Source: Candidatus Zipacnadia bacterium (lineage in GTDB: Bacteria; Armatimonadota; Zipacnadia; Zipacnadales; UBA5352). Taken from it: DNA of 64,000 nucleotides. Shown here one piece after another: positions 51,157-59,965 of this stretch (position 1 is the stretch's first letter; each line of letters opens with the position of its first letter). The stretch spans positions 1 to 64,000 of the forward strand of contig JALGSU010000012.1 in assembly GCA_029821735.1 (NCBI GenBank). The letters are read 5' to 3'. Position numbers and translations under genes: made by a program. A model generated the notes under the pieces. It did not search any database, was not told the DNA's origin, and worked only from the letters and a program-made list of their open reading frames with translations.

Positions 51157-51906
51157 TTAGCTGAGATCTGCCAGGAAGCGCTTGACCTCTGCGCGGAAGA
51201 GCCTCGGGCGGCTCCACGCCAGCGGATGGGCGCCGGTGGGCACGAAGACGACCTTCGCGGTCGGGATCTGCCGCGCGACCGCGCACATGCCCCGCTCGAT
51301 ATCCGGCAGCACCTCGTCGGACAGACTCCCGGTCATCAGCACCGGGCAGCGCACCTCGTTCAGGCGACCGTGGAAGACGCTGCCGCCTGCCTCGACCGCC
51401 GCCAGCATCATGGCGCTGTCGGCGGCCACCACGCGCCCGAAATCGTCGCCATGCGCGTGGCGCCAGAAGGCGAGTGCTCGCTCATCGCGGCGGTCCCTCT
51501 CAGCGATCCAAGCGTGCACGCGGGCCTCATCGAGGAACTCCCCGAACCAGCTGTCGGCGACCACCGCGCGCACTCTGCCCGGCGCCATGATGGTCGCGCT
51601 CAATGCCACTACCGCACCGCCGCTGACGCCGACGAGCACCGCGTCGCTCAGGTCGAGGTCGGCCATGAGCGCCACCACGGCCTCGGCACTGGACCACCAG
51701 AAGTTCGTGGGCAATTCCGTCAGCCGATCCGAGCGCCCGTAGCCGGGGTAGTCTGGGCAAATGACCTCGAACTCGCGTGCGAAGCGCTCGATGGTCGGGC
51801 CATGCACTGCCGATGACTCCGTGTTGCCGGGCAGCAACACGAGCGGCGGACCCTCGCCGGTTCGCTCGTAGTGCACGCGCGTCCCGTTGTGGTCGTAGGT
51901 TGGCAT
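51157..51906 (-). CDS. Alpha/beta-fold hydrolase
   Basis: A 249-residue serine hydrolase. The nucleophile elbow is VGVSGGAVVALSA (G-x-S-x-G), the oxyanion region is LVLLPGNTESS, and likely catalytic Asp and His lie in TGSLSDEVLP and VPTGAHPLAWSRP. The ICPDYPGYGRSDRL strand is typical. No signal peptide. It ends only 3 bases from the convergent heparinase gene. The substrate, perhaps an ester or lactone, is unknown. Confidence 0.9.
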   Translation of the reverse strand: MPTYDHNGTRVHYERTGEGPPLVLLPGNTESSAVHGPTIERFAREFEVICPDYPGYGRSDRLTELPTNFWWSSAEAVVALMADLDLSDAVLVGVSGGAVVALSATIMAPGRVRAVVADSWFGEFLDEARVHAWIAERDRRDERALAFWRHAHGDDFGRVVAADSAMMLAAVEAGGSVFHGRLNEVRCPVLMTGSLSDEVLPDIERGMCAVARQIPTAKVVFVPTGAHPLAWSRPRLFRAEVKRFLADLS

Positions 51907-52074
51907 GGGGCCGAGAGTTCGACGCGGGCGTGGCGAGGGCCTTCCACCTCGAAAGCGGCCGTTTGTCAGGGCTTAGCGGGCAAACCAATCTGTTTCACCC
52001 ACGACACGAGATCGCGGGGTCCGGCTCGGAAGGCTAACTGCAGAGGTCGTTTCAATACGCTGCAGGCACACGTC

Positions 52075-53502
52075 CTACGGCGCAATCAGTCTGATATGGA
52101 GAACACTGTCCCCACTGAACGGTGCGCGGAAGGTGCTGTTGTCACCACCGTTTACGGAACCGCCAGTCACCGTCTCCCCTGTTTGCGGATTGAACCAGTT
52201 ATATGAAGCCGTGCCTTGCAGAGCAGCCAAGTTGACGATGACGGTGCCACCTGAAGGGTCATAGACGAGATATTCCCGCCCCGCGTCCGCGAGGCAGTAA
52301 CCGGAGTCCGCGATGGATTCATCGGGCAGCATCTCAGCGAGGTCTGCGAATCCTGCCGCAAATCCTCGGGTATGCCCCATGGCGGCCCGGATGGGATCCC
52401 ATTTGGAGTCGATTTCTCCGTAGGCCCCCCATTTCGGTGCATATGAATTGTACTGATCCATGAGAATGGGGTGGTTTCCCCTCGTGAATGTCTGCCAGAC
52501 CCACTTTCGTATGGCGAGCGAGGTGTCGTCCGTAGCGACTGCCCAGAGGTGATCCACGTCGTTGATGACGATCTTATCGCTGTAGGCGGCCGGCCCGCCC
52601 TGACGATAGTCGTAGGAGCCGTCCGCCGCACTTGGCGAAATCCAGTCGGCCGGTCCGGCTCTCAACAGTCCGTTCGTCTCTGCCTTTCTATGGCCTGCGG
52701 TGATGCCGACGAGATGCTGTTTCGGCTTCTCTGCCTCATAACTCTTCGCGTAGTTGACCATCTCATTCTGCCAGTTCGCAGAATCCGGGAAACTGGCTTC
52801 GTTCATGATCTCCCAGACCAGGTTATCCAAGTCATTGAGGGTATCAATCATCCTCCTCACGAGCAGTCGCTGAATCTCGAGCGCCGCGGGGTCTGTCGTG
52901 AAGAACGAGTTGCCATCTTCCCTGTCAAAGGCAGCCGCGAGCTCTGGATTGGTGTTGTTAGAGGGGTGCCATGCCACCGTCTGCCACTTGTCCGAGGTCC
53001 TGAAACCGTTGAACGAACCGAAGAACATGACGGAGAAGTAGATGCCTCGATCCTGAAGTCGAATGAGCCGGTCCCGCACATGATCGAAGTAGGCCTGGTC
53101 CAGTTCTGTCATATCGAATTTCGGTTTGCCGTCCGCTGCGTTGCCCGGCCCGGTGCGTTTCCAGGGATAGGCGCTGTATGTGGGGTAGGCAGAGCCGATC
53201 CAGATCCTGGTGAAATTGTGACCAAAGGACTCGAGGTAATCGAGAAACACCTCGAAATCGGCGTCGCTGAACGGGGAGTTCCGGTCGCCACTGCTCACGA
53301 CGTTCCACCAGACATGCGATCCGGTCATGTAGATAGCTTCCCCCGAGTCATCCGTGAAGTACCGCGAATTGCCTGGGTGCACGCGGAGTACGCCGCCGGT
53401 GGGTTCCGATGGAATCGAGGCCACGTCCGCGCCAGGCACACTTACTGCTCCTGCAAAGAAGAGAGCGAGAACGGAGTGGGAGAGGAATCGGCAAGTCTTC
53501 AT
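52075..53502 (-). CDS. DUF4038-type secreted glycoside hydrolase (apiosidase-like)
   Basis: A 475-residue exported protein from ATG 53502 (AAGGGGA upstream; signal FLSHSVLALFFAGAVSVPGA). The N-terminal part fits a DUF4038/GH140-type barrel: YFTDDSGEAIYMTGSHVWWN, DYLESFGHNFTRIWIGSAYP, and DNLVWEIMNEASFPD with a probable acid/base Glu after Asn. ILMDQYNSYAPKWG supplies a possible second acidic residue. The C-terminal domain is a small beta sandwich (EYLVYDPSGGTVIVNLAAL). Sampled lines look somewhat less GC-rich than the surroundings. An IS1380 remnant lies directly upstream, so acquisition by transfer is possible. Confidence 0.85.
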   Translation of the reverse strand: MKTCRFLSHSVLALFFAGAVSVPGADVASIPSEPTGGVLRVHPGNSRYFTDDSGEAIYMTGSHVWWNVVSSGDRNSPFSDADFEVFLDYLESFGHNFTRIWIGSAYPTYSAYPWKRTGPGNAADGKPKFDMTELDQAYFDHVRDRLIRLQDRGIYFSVMFFGSFNGFRTSDKWQTVAWHPSNNTNPELAAAFDREDGNSFFTTDPAALEIQRLLVRRMIDTLNDLDNLVWEIMNEASFPDSANWQNEMVNYAKSYEAEKPKQHLVGITAGHRKAETNGLLRAGPADWISPSAADGSYDYRQGGPAAYSDKIVINDVDHLWAVATDDTSLAIRKWVWQTFTRGNHPILMDQYNSYAPKWGAYGEIDSKWDPIRAAMGHTRGFAAGFADLAEMLPDESIADSGYCLADAGREYLVYDPSGGTVIVNLAALQGTASYNWFNPQTGETVTGGSVNGGDNSTFRAPFSGDSVLHIRLIAP

Positions 53503-53574
53503 TGGGTTCCCCTTCTTAGCCGGGATTGCCCATATGGAACTGGGCGCCCCGGCGTTGGCTGAACGGTCAGCCAT

Positions 53575-54171
53575 TCACTGTGACGCTTCGGCAACTAGAC
53601 TCCGGAAACCTGCACATGCGGCTGTGGGACCCGAGATCGTCGGGGTCTGCCGCACATCTTGACGGTTTGTGGACTTCGTATTCGCCGAAAGGCTCTCCCA
53701 ACTGCCCAGGTCCAGGATGAGACGTTGGGTCTTCGTATGGGCCATTGCCGACGAGACCCACCGGGCATTCAGTGACGCCAACCCTTCCCGATTGCCCTTG
53801 GCGGAGAGTATCTCGGTCTCGAAACGTCCCACCGTATTTCGCGCTGCTGCCTTTCGATCGACCGGCCGTCTGCTCACCACCAATCGCATCGTCGGGTCCC
53901 GCGCAAGACGGTCCGCATCATTGGTGTCTGGGCATCCCGCCCGGCGACTATAGACCGACTGTCGAACCAACGGCACCAGGTGATGCTGGACGTTGCGCCC
54001 CGGCCGCTGCTCCGTCAGATACTGATCGGCCATATCCGTCAGTCCGAGCTTCTCACCCAACTCGCGATACGCCAGCAAGCCGGCGTCAGAGGTCATCTTG
54101 CTGCCCACAAACTCCAGCCGCACCCGAGCGTCGAATTCCAGGCTCAACGCCTCCTGTTGGCTTTGACTCAT
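53575..54171 (-). pseudogene. IS1380-family transposase remnant
   Basis: About 199 codons from ATG 54171 (MSQSQQEALSLEFDARVRLE). The N-terminal SDAGLLAYRELGEKLGLTD and CPDTNDADRLARDPTMRLVV match the start of IS1380-type transposases. After LILDLGS the frame breaks; another frame continues briefly with LGEPFGEYEV. The C-terminal two thirds, including most of the catalytic region, is absent. I could not identify terminal inverted repeats. It is a decayed insertion sequence. Confidence 0.8.
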
Positions 54172-54357
54172 TGGGTGCCTCCCGCGATCATTGCTGCCAT
54201 GCCCGCTACGGCGTGTCTGCAGCCAGTTTCTTGGCACCCCTACCGAGAGCCTTCCTGCTCATATGGGCAATGCGGGTCCACAGACCACAGAGGAGGGCCG
54301 GTGTACTGCGGCGAAGACGCTTGCGCCGTAGACCCTGCAGAGAACGGGTGATCAGCC
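54172..54357. other. Spacer between IS1380 remnant and GHL6-type gene
   Basis: No gene seen in 186 bases. It may hold one former end of the insertion sequence and the promoter of the downstream hydrolase gene. Confidence 0.4.
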
Positions 54358-56433
54358 ATGACCGGCGAGCAATTCGCGAACTACCAGCGCAAAGTCCATC
54401 TGGATATGCACCTGCCCGAGGACGCGCCGGGCATGTTCACGAACTTCGACCCCGTCGCGTATGTGAAGACACTGCGCGATGCGGACGTGAACTCCGTTGC
54501 GCTGTTCGCGCACTGCCACCACGGCAACTGCTACTTCGACACGAAAGTCGGCCACAAGCACGTGCACCTGCAGGCCGACTACCTGCGCGAACTGGCCGAG
54601 GAGTGCCGGCGCCACGACATTGCGACCACCGCCTACGTGAGCTGCAACTGGAACGCGCGCGGGCAGGAGCACCCCGACTGGATCCAGCGCGACAGCAGCC
54701 GCGAGCCGCGCTTCCACCAGGGCTACTGGTGGTGGATGTGCATGAACACAGGGTACGGCGATTTCCTCGCTGGGCTGGTGCGCGAAATCACCGAGGGCTA
54801 CCCCGTGGACGGCCTGTGGTTCGACATCACCTACGTAGCTGCTCCGGGGTGTTACTGCGAAGTGTGTCGGAGGCTGTTCCGTGAGCGATACGGGCGGGAG
54901 ATGCCGGTGGATCCGGAGCCGGCGACCGAGGACGCACGCGAGATGGAAGAGTTCCGCATGTGGACGGAGACCAACTTCCGGGCACGCATGTGCGAGCTGA
55001 TCCGCTCCATCGACCCGACCAAGGCAGTGAGCTGGAACCACGCGTCCGACATCACGCAGATGTACCTGGACAATGATCTGCTCGCCGACGTGCTCTTCCG
55101 CGAGACCCACACGCCGGAGGACTGGCTCCCCAGCTTCCAGGCGCGCTGGTTCCAGCAGTTTGGCATCCCGCATGAGGGTTGCACCTCGCGCTTCCACTAC
55201 GGTGGCTGGTCGAGCTTCTCATACAAGTCGGCGAACAAGCTGCATGTGGAGGCGGCCGGGGCGCTGGCGCATGGCGGGATCATCGACATCGGCGACCAGG
55301 CGCTGCACGACGGGACGCTCGACCGGGGCGCGTACGAGATCATCGGCGAGGTGTATGGGCGGGCGAAAGTGGTGGAGGAGCACTGCCGGGAGACGAAGAG
55401 CGTGCCGAACATCGCGGTGCTGCACTCTTCGCGCTCGCACCATCTGGCGAAGTGGGCCGAGCCAGTAAATCTGCGCCAGCCGATCAACAGCGTGTTCGGG
55501 GCAGGCCGGGCGTTGAACGAGACGCATCGGCATTACGACATATTGTGCGAGCGCTTCCTCGATCGGCTGGGCGAGTATCACGCGCTGATCGTGCCGGACC
55601 AGATTGTGCTCACCGACGACGAGACCGCAGCCATCCGCGACTACGTGCAGGCCGGCGGCGCGGTCATGGCCGCGTATCGTTGCGGCATGTTCGATGAGCG
55701 TAATGGCACGGTCGAACCGAACTTCCTGCGCGAGGTATGCGGCGTGAACCCGCTGGGCTTCGCGCCCTACTCGGTCGGGTATGTCACGGGCATCGGCTTC
55801 GATGTGGACGTGCCGAACGGTCCGGTGGTCTTCCGGAGTCCCGAGCATGGTGACTCGCCGAACGTCATCCCGGCGATGGAGTGCGAGGCCATCGACGCCG
55901 AGCCGCTGGCGGAGCTGACCCACCCGATCTACGAGCGCACGCCCGAGCACTTCTACTCCCACACTAACGCGGCTCCGGCGGAGCCCTCCGGGTTCGGCTC
56001 GATCTTCCGGCGCACGCTGGGGGATGGGCAGGTCATCTACTTCCCGTTCGACATCTTCAAGTTCTACCGGCTGGACAGCTACATCCCCATGCGCAATATC
56101 GTGGAGGCGCTGCTCGACCAGATCGCGCCGGTGCAGGAGGCGTACGTGGACGCGCCCAGCCAGGTCGAGGCGGTTCTGAGAGAGCGAGACGGGCGCCGAT
56201 ATCTGCACTTGGTGAACTACGCAAACATGAGATTTGGCGGGGGTTTCATGCCGATCGTGGTGGACGATGTGCCACCGATCTTCGAGATCAAGGTGCGGGT
56301 GCGCGGGCAGGCGGCGGCGGTGACTGAGATCCCGTCAGGGCATGCGCTGGAGTTCGAACAGGATGGCGAGTATACGGTCTTCACCATCCCGCGCCTGGAC
56401 ATTCACTCAATCATCGCGGTGGACATGGGGTAG
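54358..56433 (+). CDS. Hypothetical glycoside hydrolase (GHL6-like) with beta-galactosidase-trimerisation-like domain
   Basis: A 691-residue protein with no clear signal peptide. The N-terminal barrel (about 1-370) contains MHLPEDAPGMFTNFDPVAYV, CYFDTKVGHKHVHLQADYL, the possible catalytic YPVDGLWFDITYV and AVSWNHASDI, and a Cys pair CYCEVCRRLF. The central part (about 370-520) resembles the beta-galactosidase trimerisation/GATase-like fold (YHALIVPDQIVLTDDETAAI followed by RDYVQAGGAVMA). A small beta domain ends it. ATG 54358 is used. It fits the GHL6 group of putative alpha-L-fucosidase-related hydrolases and is probably cytoplasmic. Confidence 0.8.
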   Translation: MTGEQFANYQRKVHLDMHLPEDAPGMFTNFDPVAYVKTLRDADVNSVALFAHCHHGNCYFDTKVGHKHVHLQADYLRELAEECRRHDIATTAYVSCNWNARGQEHPDWIQRDSSREPRFHQGYWWWMCMNTGYGDFLAGLVREITEGYPVDGLWFDITYVAAPGCYCEVCRRLFRERYGREMPVDPEPATEDAREMEEFRMWTETNFRARMCELIRSIDPTKAVSWNHASDITQMYLDNDLLADVLFRETHTPEDWLPSFQARWFQQFGIPHEGCTSRFHYGGWSSFSYKSANKLHVEAAGALAHGGIIDIGDQALHDGTLDRGAYEIIGEVYGRAKVVEEHCRETKSVPNIAVLHSSRSHHLAKWAEPVNLRQPINSVFGAGRALNETHRHYDILCERFLDRLGEYHALIVPDQIVLTDDETAAIRDYVQAGGAVMAAYRCGMFDERNGTVEPNFLREVCGVNPLGFAPYSVGYVTGIGFDVDVPNGPVVFRSPEHGDSPNVIPAMECEAIDAEPLAELTHPIYERTPEHFYSHTNAAPAEPSGFGSIFRRTLGDGQVIYFPFDIFKFYRLDSYIPMRNIVEALLDQIAPVQEAYVDAPSQVEAVLRERDGRRYLHLVNYANMRFGGGFMPIVVDDVPPIFEIKVRVRGQAAAVTEIPSGHALEFEQDGEYTVFTIPRLDIHSIIAVDMG

Positions 56434-56453
56434 GCGGACCCGCAGGAATCCAC

Positions 56454-56484
56454 GAGGCCGGGGCGCGCATCATGCCCCGGCCTC
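56454..56484. terminator. Hairpin after the GHL6-type gene
   Basis: GAGGCCGGGGC-GCGCATCAT-GCCCCGGCCTC, an 11-bp perfect stem, followed by TTCACTTG on the plus strand. It separates the gene from the convergent metallophosphoesterase. Confidence 0.75.
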
Positions 56485-56504
56485 TTCACTTGTACGAGGG
56501 AGCG

Positions 56505-57315
56505 TCAGGCCGGTGGGGTGGTGTCGAAGAACTCGACCTCGTGGCGGTTGGCGAAGACCTTCACCTGCAGGAAGCCCACAGGTTCGCTCCTCGAGTTCCA
56601 GTTGGTCGACCGGCAGCCATAGACCGGCACGCCGTCGATGTCGAACCAGACGCGGTAGTGTCGGTGGCCGAAGAAGAGCGCCTCCGGCCGACTCTCGCGC
56701 ACGCGGCCGTGCAGCCACGCCGAGTCGTTCTGCCCCAGGCACATACCGTTGGGCCGGTTCTCCACCTCGGGCGGGATGTGGCCGTACATGAACACCCGTC
56801 CGAACTCCTCATCCACGTGCACTGTTTCACTCCGCCGGCAATGAACTGCGACTGGAAATGGCCGATGTGATCGCTGGGGGTGGCGGTGCACATGCCCATG
56901 AACAGGTCGCCCTTGTGCTCAAACGAGTAGTAGTCGCGCTCGCCGAAAACGTCGGGGAACATCGCGCGCAGATGCGCTCGGTGCTTGGTGCTTTCGTGGT
57001 TGCCGTGCACCGGGTAGATTGGCAGCGACACCTCTGGCAGCAGCGGCTCAAGCTGATCGGGGTGGATGTCCCCGAGCATCAGCATCATGTCGGCTCGAGC
57101 GCGGCGATCGCGTCCAGCGCGCGGCGGAACTTGTCCACGCCCGTGAGCTGGCCTTCGCGGTTCTCTCTAAGATGTGGATCCGCCAGCGCGATGAAGCTGT
57201 AGAGCGGCTGTTCAGCCGCTTGTGCGAATACCGGCAGGCCGGAGAGCGCGAGACCTGCGGCGGCCGCGCCTGCGCCTGCGATGAACTGCCTGCGGGACAA
57301 GCCTTCATGGGCCAT
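56505..57315 (-). pseudogene. Tat-exported metallophosphoesterase, frameshifted twice
   Basis: Three frames join into one protein. The first (57085-57315) has a Tat-type signal (LSRRQFIAGAGAAAAGLALS) and the metal motif ALADPHLREN, ending at a TGA after ALEPT. The second (from about 57088) continues MMLMLGDIHPDQLEPLLPEV, then PIYPVHGNHESTKHRAHLRA. The third (to 56505) holds VFMYGHIPPEVENRP and ALFFGHRHYRVWFD. The GDIH, GNHE and GHRH metal motifs of calcineurin-like phosphoesterases are all there. A one-base loss near 57088 and another shift near 56822 break the frame. Confidence 0.8.
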
Positions 57316-57447
57316 TGACCATCACCTCGCCGCGCAGGTTCGCCGGCGGACCCGGTACGGCCTGCACGCGTGGCGCAAGGACATTGGCCGTCGCTGGAGA
57401 AGGTGCTGTTATGTGACGCGCGTCAGTGTTTGAGGGGAGAGCTACAG

Positions 57448-58434
57448 ATGAGCGATACCGTTGGCTTTGGAGTTGTCGGGCTGGGAGTGGGGAAGAGCCG
57501 CGCGAAGATGGCGGCTGAATGTCCGGACGCGACGCTGGTGGCCGTGTGCGATCTCGACGAGGAACGGCTGGATCCGTTCGCCGAGCAAATGGGATGCGAC
57601 AAGCACACGGACTACCTGGAGATGGCCGAGCGCGATGACATTGACTGCGTCCTGGTCATGACCCCCTCGGGGCTGCATGCGCCGATGGCTATCGAGTGTA
57701 TGAAGCGGGGCAAGCACGTCGCCACCACCAAGCCGATGGATGTGCGGCTCGACATCATCGACGACGCGATTGCCGCCGCTGAGGAGAGTGGGCTGACCTA
57801 CGCGGTGGACTTTGGTCGCCGGTATGAGGATGAGCCTCGGCGGATCAAGCGCGCAATGGATGCGGGCTGGTTCGGTACGCCGATTCTGGCGACTCTGGAG
57901 ATGAAATGGTTCCGCAATGAGGAGTATTACGCGGGCTGGCGCGGGACGTGGGAGCTGGACGGCGGCGGGTCGTTGGCCAATCAGGGGATCCACCAGATCG
58001 ATCTGGTGCAATGGGTCATGGGGCCAGTCAGCCGTGTGTGCGGGCACTACGCGGTGATGGGGCATGAGAACTGCGCGACCGAAGATCTGGGCATGGCCAT
58101 GCTGGAGTTCGAGAGCGGCGCGCGCGGCAGCTTCGTGACCACAACGACTTTCCCGCCCAAGCAGGTCACACGCGTCGGCTTTCATGGCACCGCCGGCGGC
58201 GTGCAGCTTGAGAACGAGGAACTGACGACATTTGAGTTCGAGGGTGAGCCGGCTGAGGAGTCGCTGGCCGATCACCCGAGCGATATTGTCGAGGACATGG
58301 TCGGGTGCATCCGGGGTGAGCGCGAGCCGGCCTGCCCGCCCTGTGAAGGGCGCAAGTCGGTTGAGATTCTGCGTGCCATCCTGCGCTCGGCGGACACGCA
58401 GCAGTGGGTTGACCTACCCATCGAGGGCGCGTGA
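57448..58434 (+). CDS. Gfo/Idh/MocA-family oxidoreductase
   Basis: An NAD(P)-dependent sugar or inositol dehydrogenase-like protein of 328 residues. The Rossmann motif is GFGVVGLGVGKSRAKMA. The usual EKP active-site motif reads TKP (HVATTKPMDVRLDI). The C-terminal domain has GGGSLANQGIHQIDLVQWVMG with the conserved His/Asp-like catalytic pair. ATG 57448 has GGGGAGAG upstream; the track ORF adds 26 residues. It may oxidise a sugar released by the neighbouring hydrolases. Confidence 0.92.
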   Translation: MSDTVGFGVVGLGVGKSRAKMAAECPDATLVAVCDLDEERLDPFAEQMGCDKHTDYLEMAERDDIDCVLVMTPSGLHAPMAIECMKRGKHVATTKPMDVRLDIIDDAIAAAEESGLTYAVDFGRRYEDEPRRIKRAMDAGWFGTPILATLEMKWFRNEEYYAGWRGTWELDGGGSLANQGIHQIDLVQWVMGPVSRVCGHYAVMGHENCATEDLGMAMLEFESGARGSFVTTTTFPPKQVTRVGFHGTAGGVQLENEELTTFEFEGEPAEESLADHPSDIVEDMVGCIRGEREPACPPCEGRKSVEILRAILRSADTQQWVDLPIEGA

Positions 58435-58496
58435 GAGGTCCCGTTCGATTCTGGCGTGAGTTGACAAGCGCAGCAAGTCCTCAGGAGGCGAGTTGG

Positions 58497-59933
58497 ATGG
58501 AAAGAATGGGAACGGTTGTGTTTGTGGCACTGCTGGTCGCGGTTGGGATAGCGGGTGCGCAGGTTGGCGATGCGCCGACGCTGCTTCACTCGACGGTGCT
58601 CAACGGCGTGAAGATAGAGCAGGCTACCGGCGAGCTGTATCTGTATCAGATACAGGTGGCCAATCTGCCGCCGCCAGCCGGCGCGGGGTACTACCCCTAC
58701 AACCCCGACACTGGCGGGAAACTGTGGGCGACATTGTCGTCGGTTGCCGGAGCGCAACTTGCGCGCTTCGACTTCTCAGCTCAGCGGCTGGATGACCCTT
58801 ACTGGCTGATGAAAGAGTACAGGCTCACGGACGTGCGTAGCGGCCAGCAGTCGGGCACCGGACGATTCCCGCTGGACCCCGGTATCTACACGCTGGACTT
58901 CTACGTGGAGGGTGCCCAGTTCAGCACTTTCACCTTTGGGGTCAGTTCGCTGACGGACAATGCCGGGCACACGGGCTGGTTCCTTGACGGTCCGTGGGAG
59001 GACTGGGCGTATCTGTACTACGCGGACGCCAACGTGCAGAGCAGTCTGACGTGGAAGATGTGGCTGCGTAACAAGATGGTGAACGTTCCCCGCAACGCGC
59101 GCATGTCCGTGGAAATCATCCGAGACAGTGACGGGCAAGCGGTGTGTGAGTCCCGCCTGCAGGGCGAGCGCCTGTTGCCGAACTACTGGGTGCGCCAGGA
59201 GTTCCCGCTGGGAGGGCCCGCGGACAGCGCACACCCCGGGCTGACGATGGTGGCCACGAACCTGCTGGAGAACAACGGGGCGTACACCGTGCGAGTCGCG
59301 ATCGAGGGGCAGGAGTATGCCACCTGGAAGTTCTCGGTGGTCGACGGCCAGCTCTCGTGGGTGCCGCGCACCGACCGAGCGACCGCCGATCCGCTGACGT
59401 TCATTGAGGGGGGCGGAGACGCGTGGTGGTATGAGCGGGAGGGCGCGCCGAGCCTGGTCATCCCGACCGCTGGCGCCACGACCGGCGGCGAGCCGGCGAC
59501 AGGTGGTGAGCCGGCAACCGGGGGCACGCAAACCGGTGGCACCCAGACCGGCGGGCAGACGACCATCACTGCAGACGTGATCGAGGTCATCGTGGGTGCG
59601 ACGCCGATCGAGGTGAACGGTACCACGCTGGTGCCCATGCGCGCGATCTTCGAGTGGCTTGGCGCGGAAGTGAAGTATATCCCGCAGGCGCTGAGCATCT
59701 ACGCGAGCAAGGGCGACGACATCATCGTACTGATGCGCCTGGACGAGACCGATGCAACCGTGAACGCCAAGAAGGTCCCCATGGGGATCACACCTCAACA
59801 GCGTGATGGCGTCACTTACGTGCCGCTGCGCTTCGTGGCCGAGACTTTCGGGGCGACGGTTGGCTACGACGCGGGCACTGGCACAATCACGATCACTGAC
59901 GGAAACCGTGTGGGGCTGATCCTGAACGGATAG
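58497..59933 (+). CDS. Secreted protein with C-terminal copper-amine-oxidase-N (stalk) domain
   Basis: A 478-residue exported protein from ATG 58497 (AGGAGG 8 bases upstream; signal MGTVVFVALLVAVGIAGAQ). The first 300 residues are unrecognised beta-rich sequence with many aromatic residues (WFLDGPWEDWAYLYYADANV). A low-complexity Gly/Thr linker follows (TGGEPATGGEPATGGTQTGG). The last 110 residues are two copper-amine-oxidase-N-like units (VNGTTLVPMRAIFEWLGAEV; RDGVTYVPLRFVAETFGATV). The same stalk domain type occurs in the amidase at 34074. It could bind peptidoglycan or the cell surface. Confidence 0.82.
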   Translation: MERMGTVVFVALLVAVGIAGAQVGDAPTLLHSTVLNGVKIEQATGELYLYQIQVANLPPPAGAGYYPYNPDTGGKLWATLSSVAGAQLARFDFSAQRLDDPYWLMKEYRLTDVRSGQQSGTGRFPLDPGIYTLDFYVEGAQFSTFTFGVSSLTDNAGHTGWFLDGPWEDWAYLYYADANVQSSLTWKMWLRNKMVNVPRNARMSVEIIRDSDGQAVCESRLQGERLLPNYWVRQEFPLGGPADSAHPGLTMVATNLLENNGAYTVRVAIEGQEYATWKFSVVDGQLSWVPRTDRATADPLTFIEGGGDAWWYEREGAPSLVIPTAGATTGGEPATGGEPATGGTQTGGTQTGGQTTITADVIEVIVGATPIEVNGTTLVPMRAIFEWLGAEVKYIPQALSIYASKGDDIIVLMRLDETDATVNAKKVPMGITPQQRDGVTYVPLRFVAETFGATVGYDAGTGTITITDGNRVGLILNG

Positions 59934-59965
59934 GCGCCACAGAGAGCACGAGAGGAAGCGGGCCG

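Noticed and set aside
59485-59570. Noncoding microsatellite
   Set aside because: The GGCGAGCCGGC-type repeats encode the Gly/Thr linker of the stalk protein in frame.
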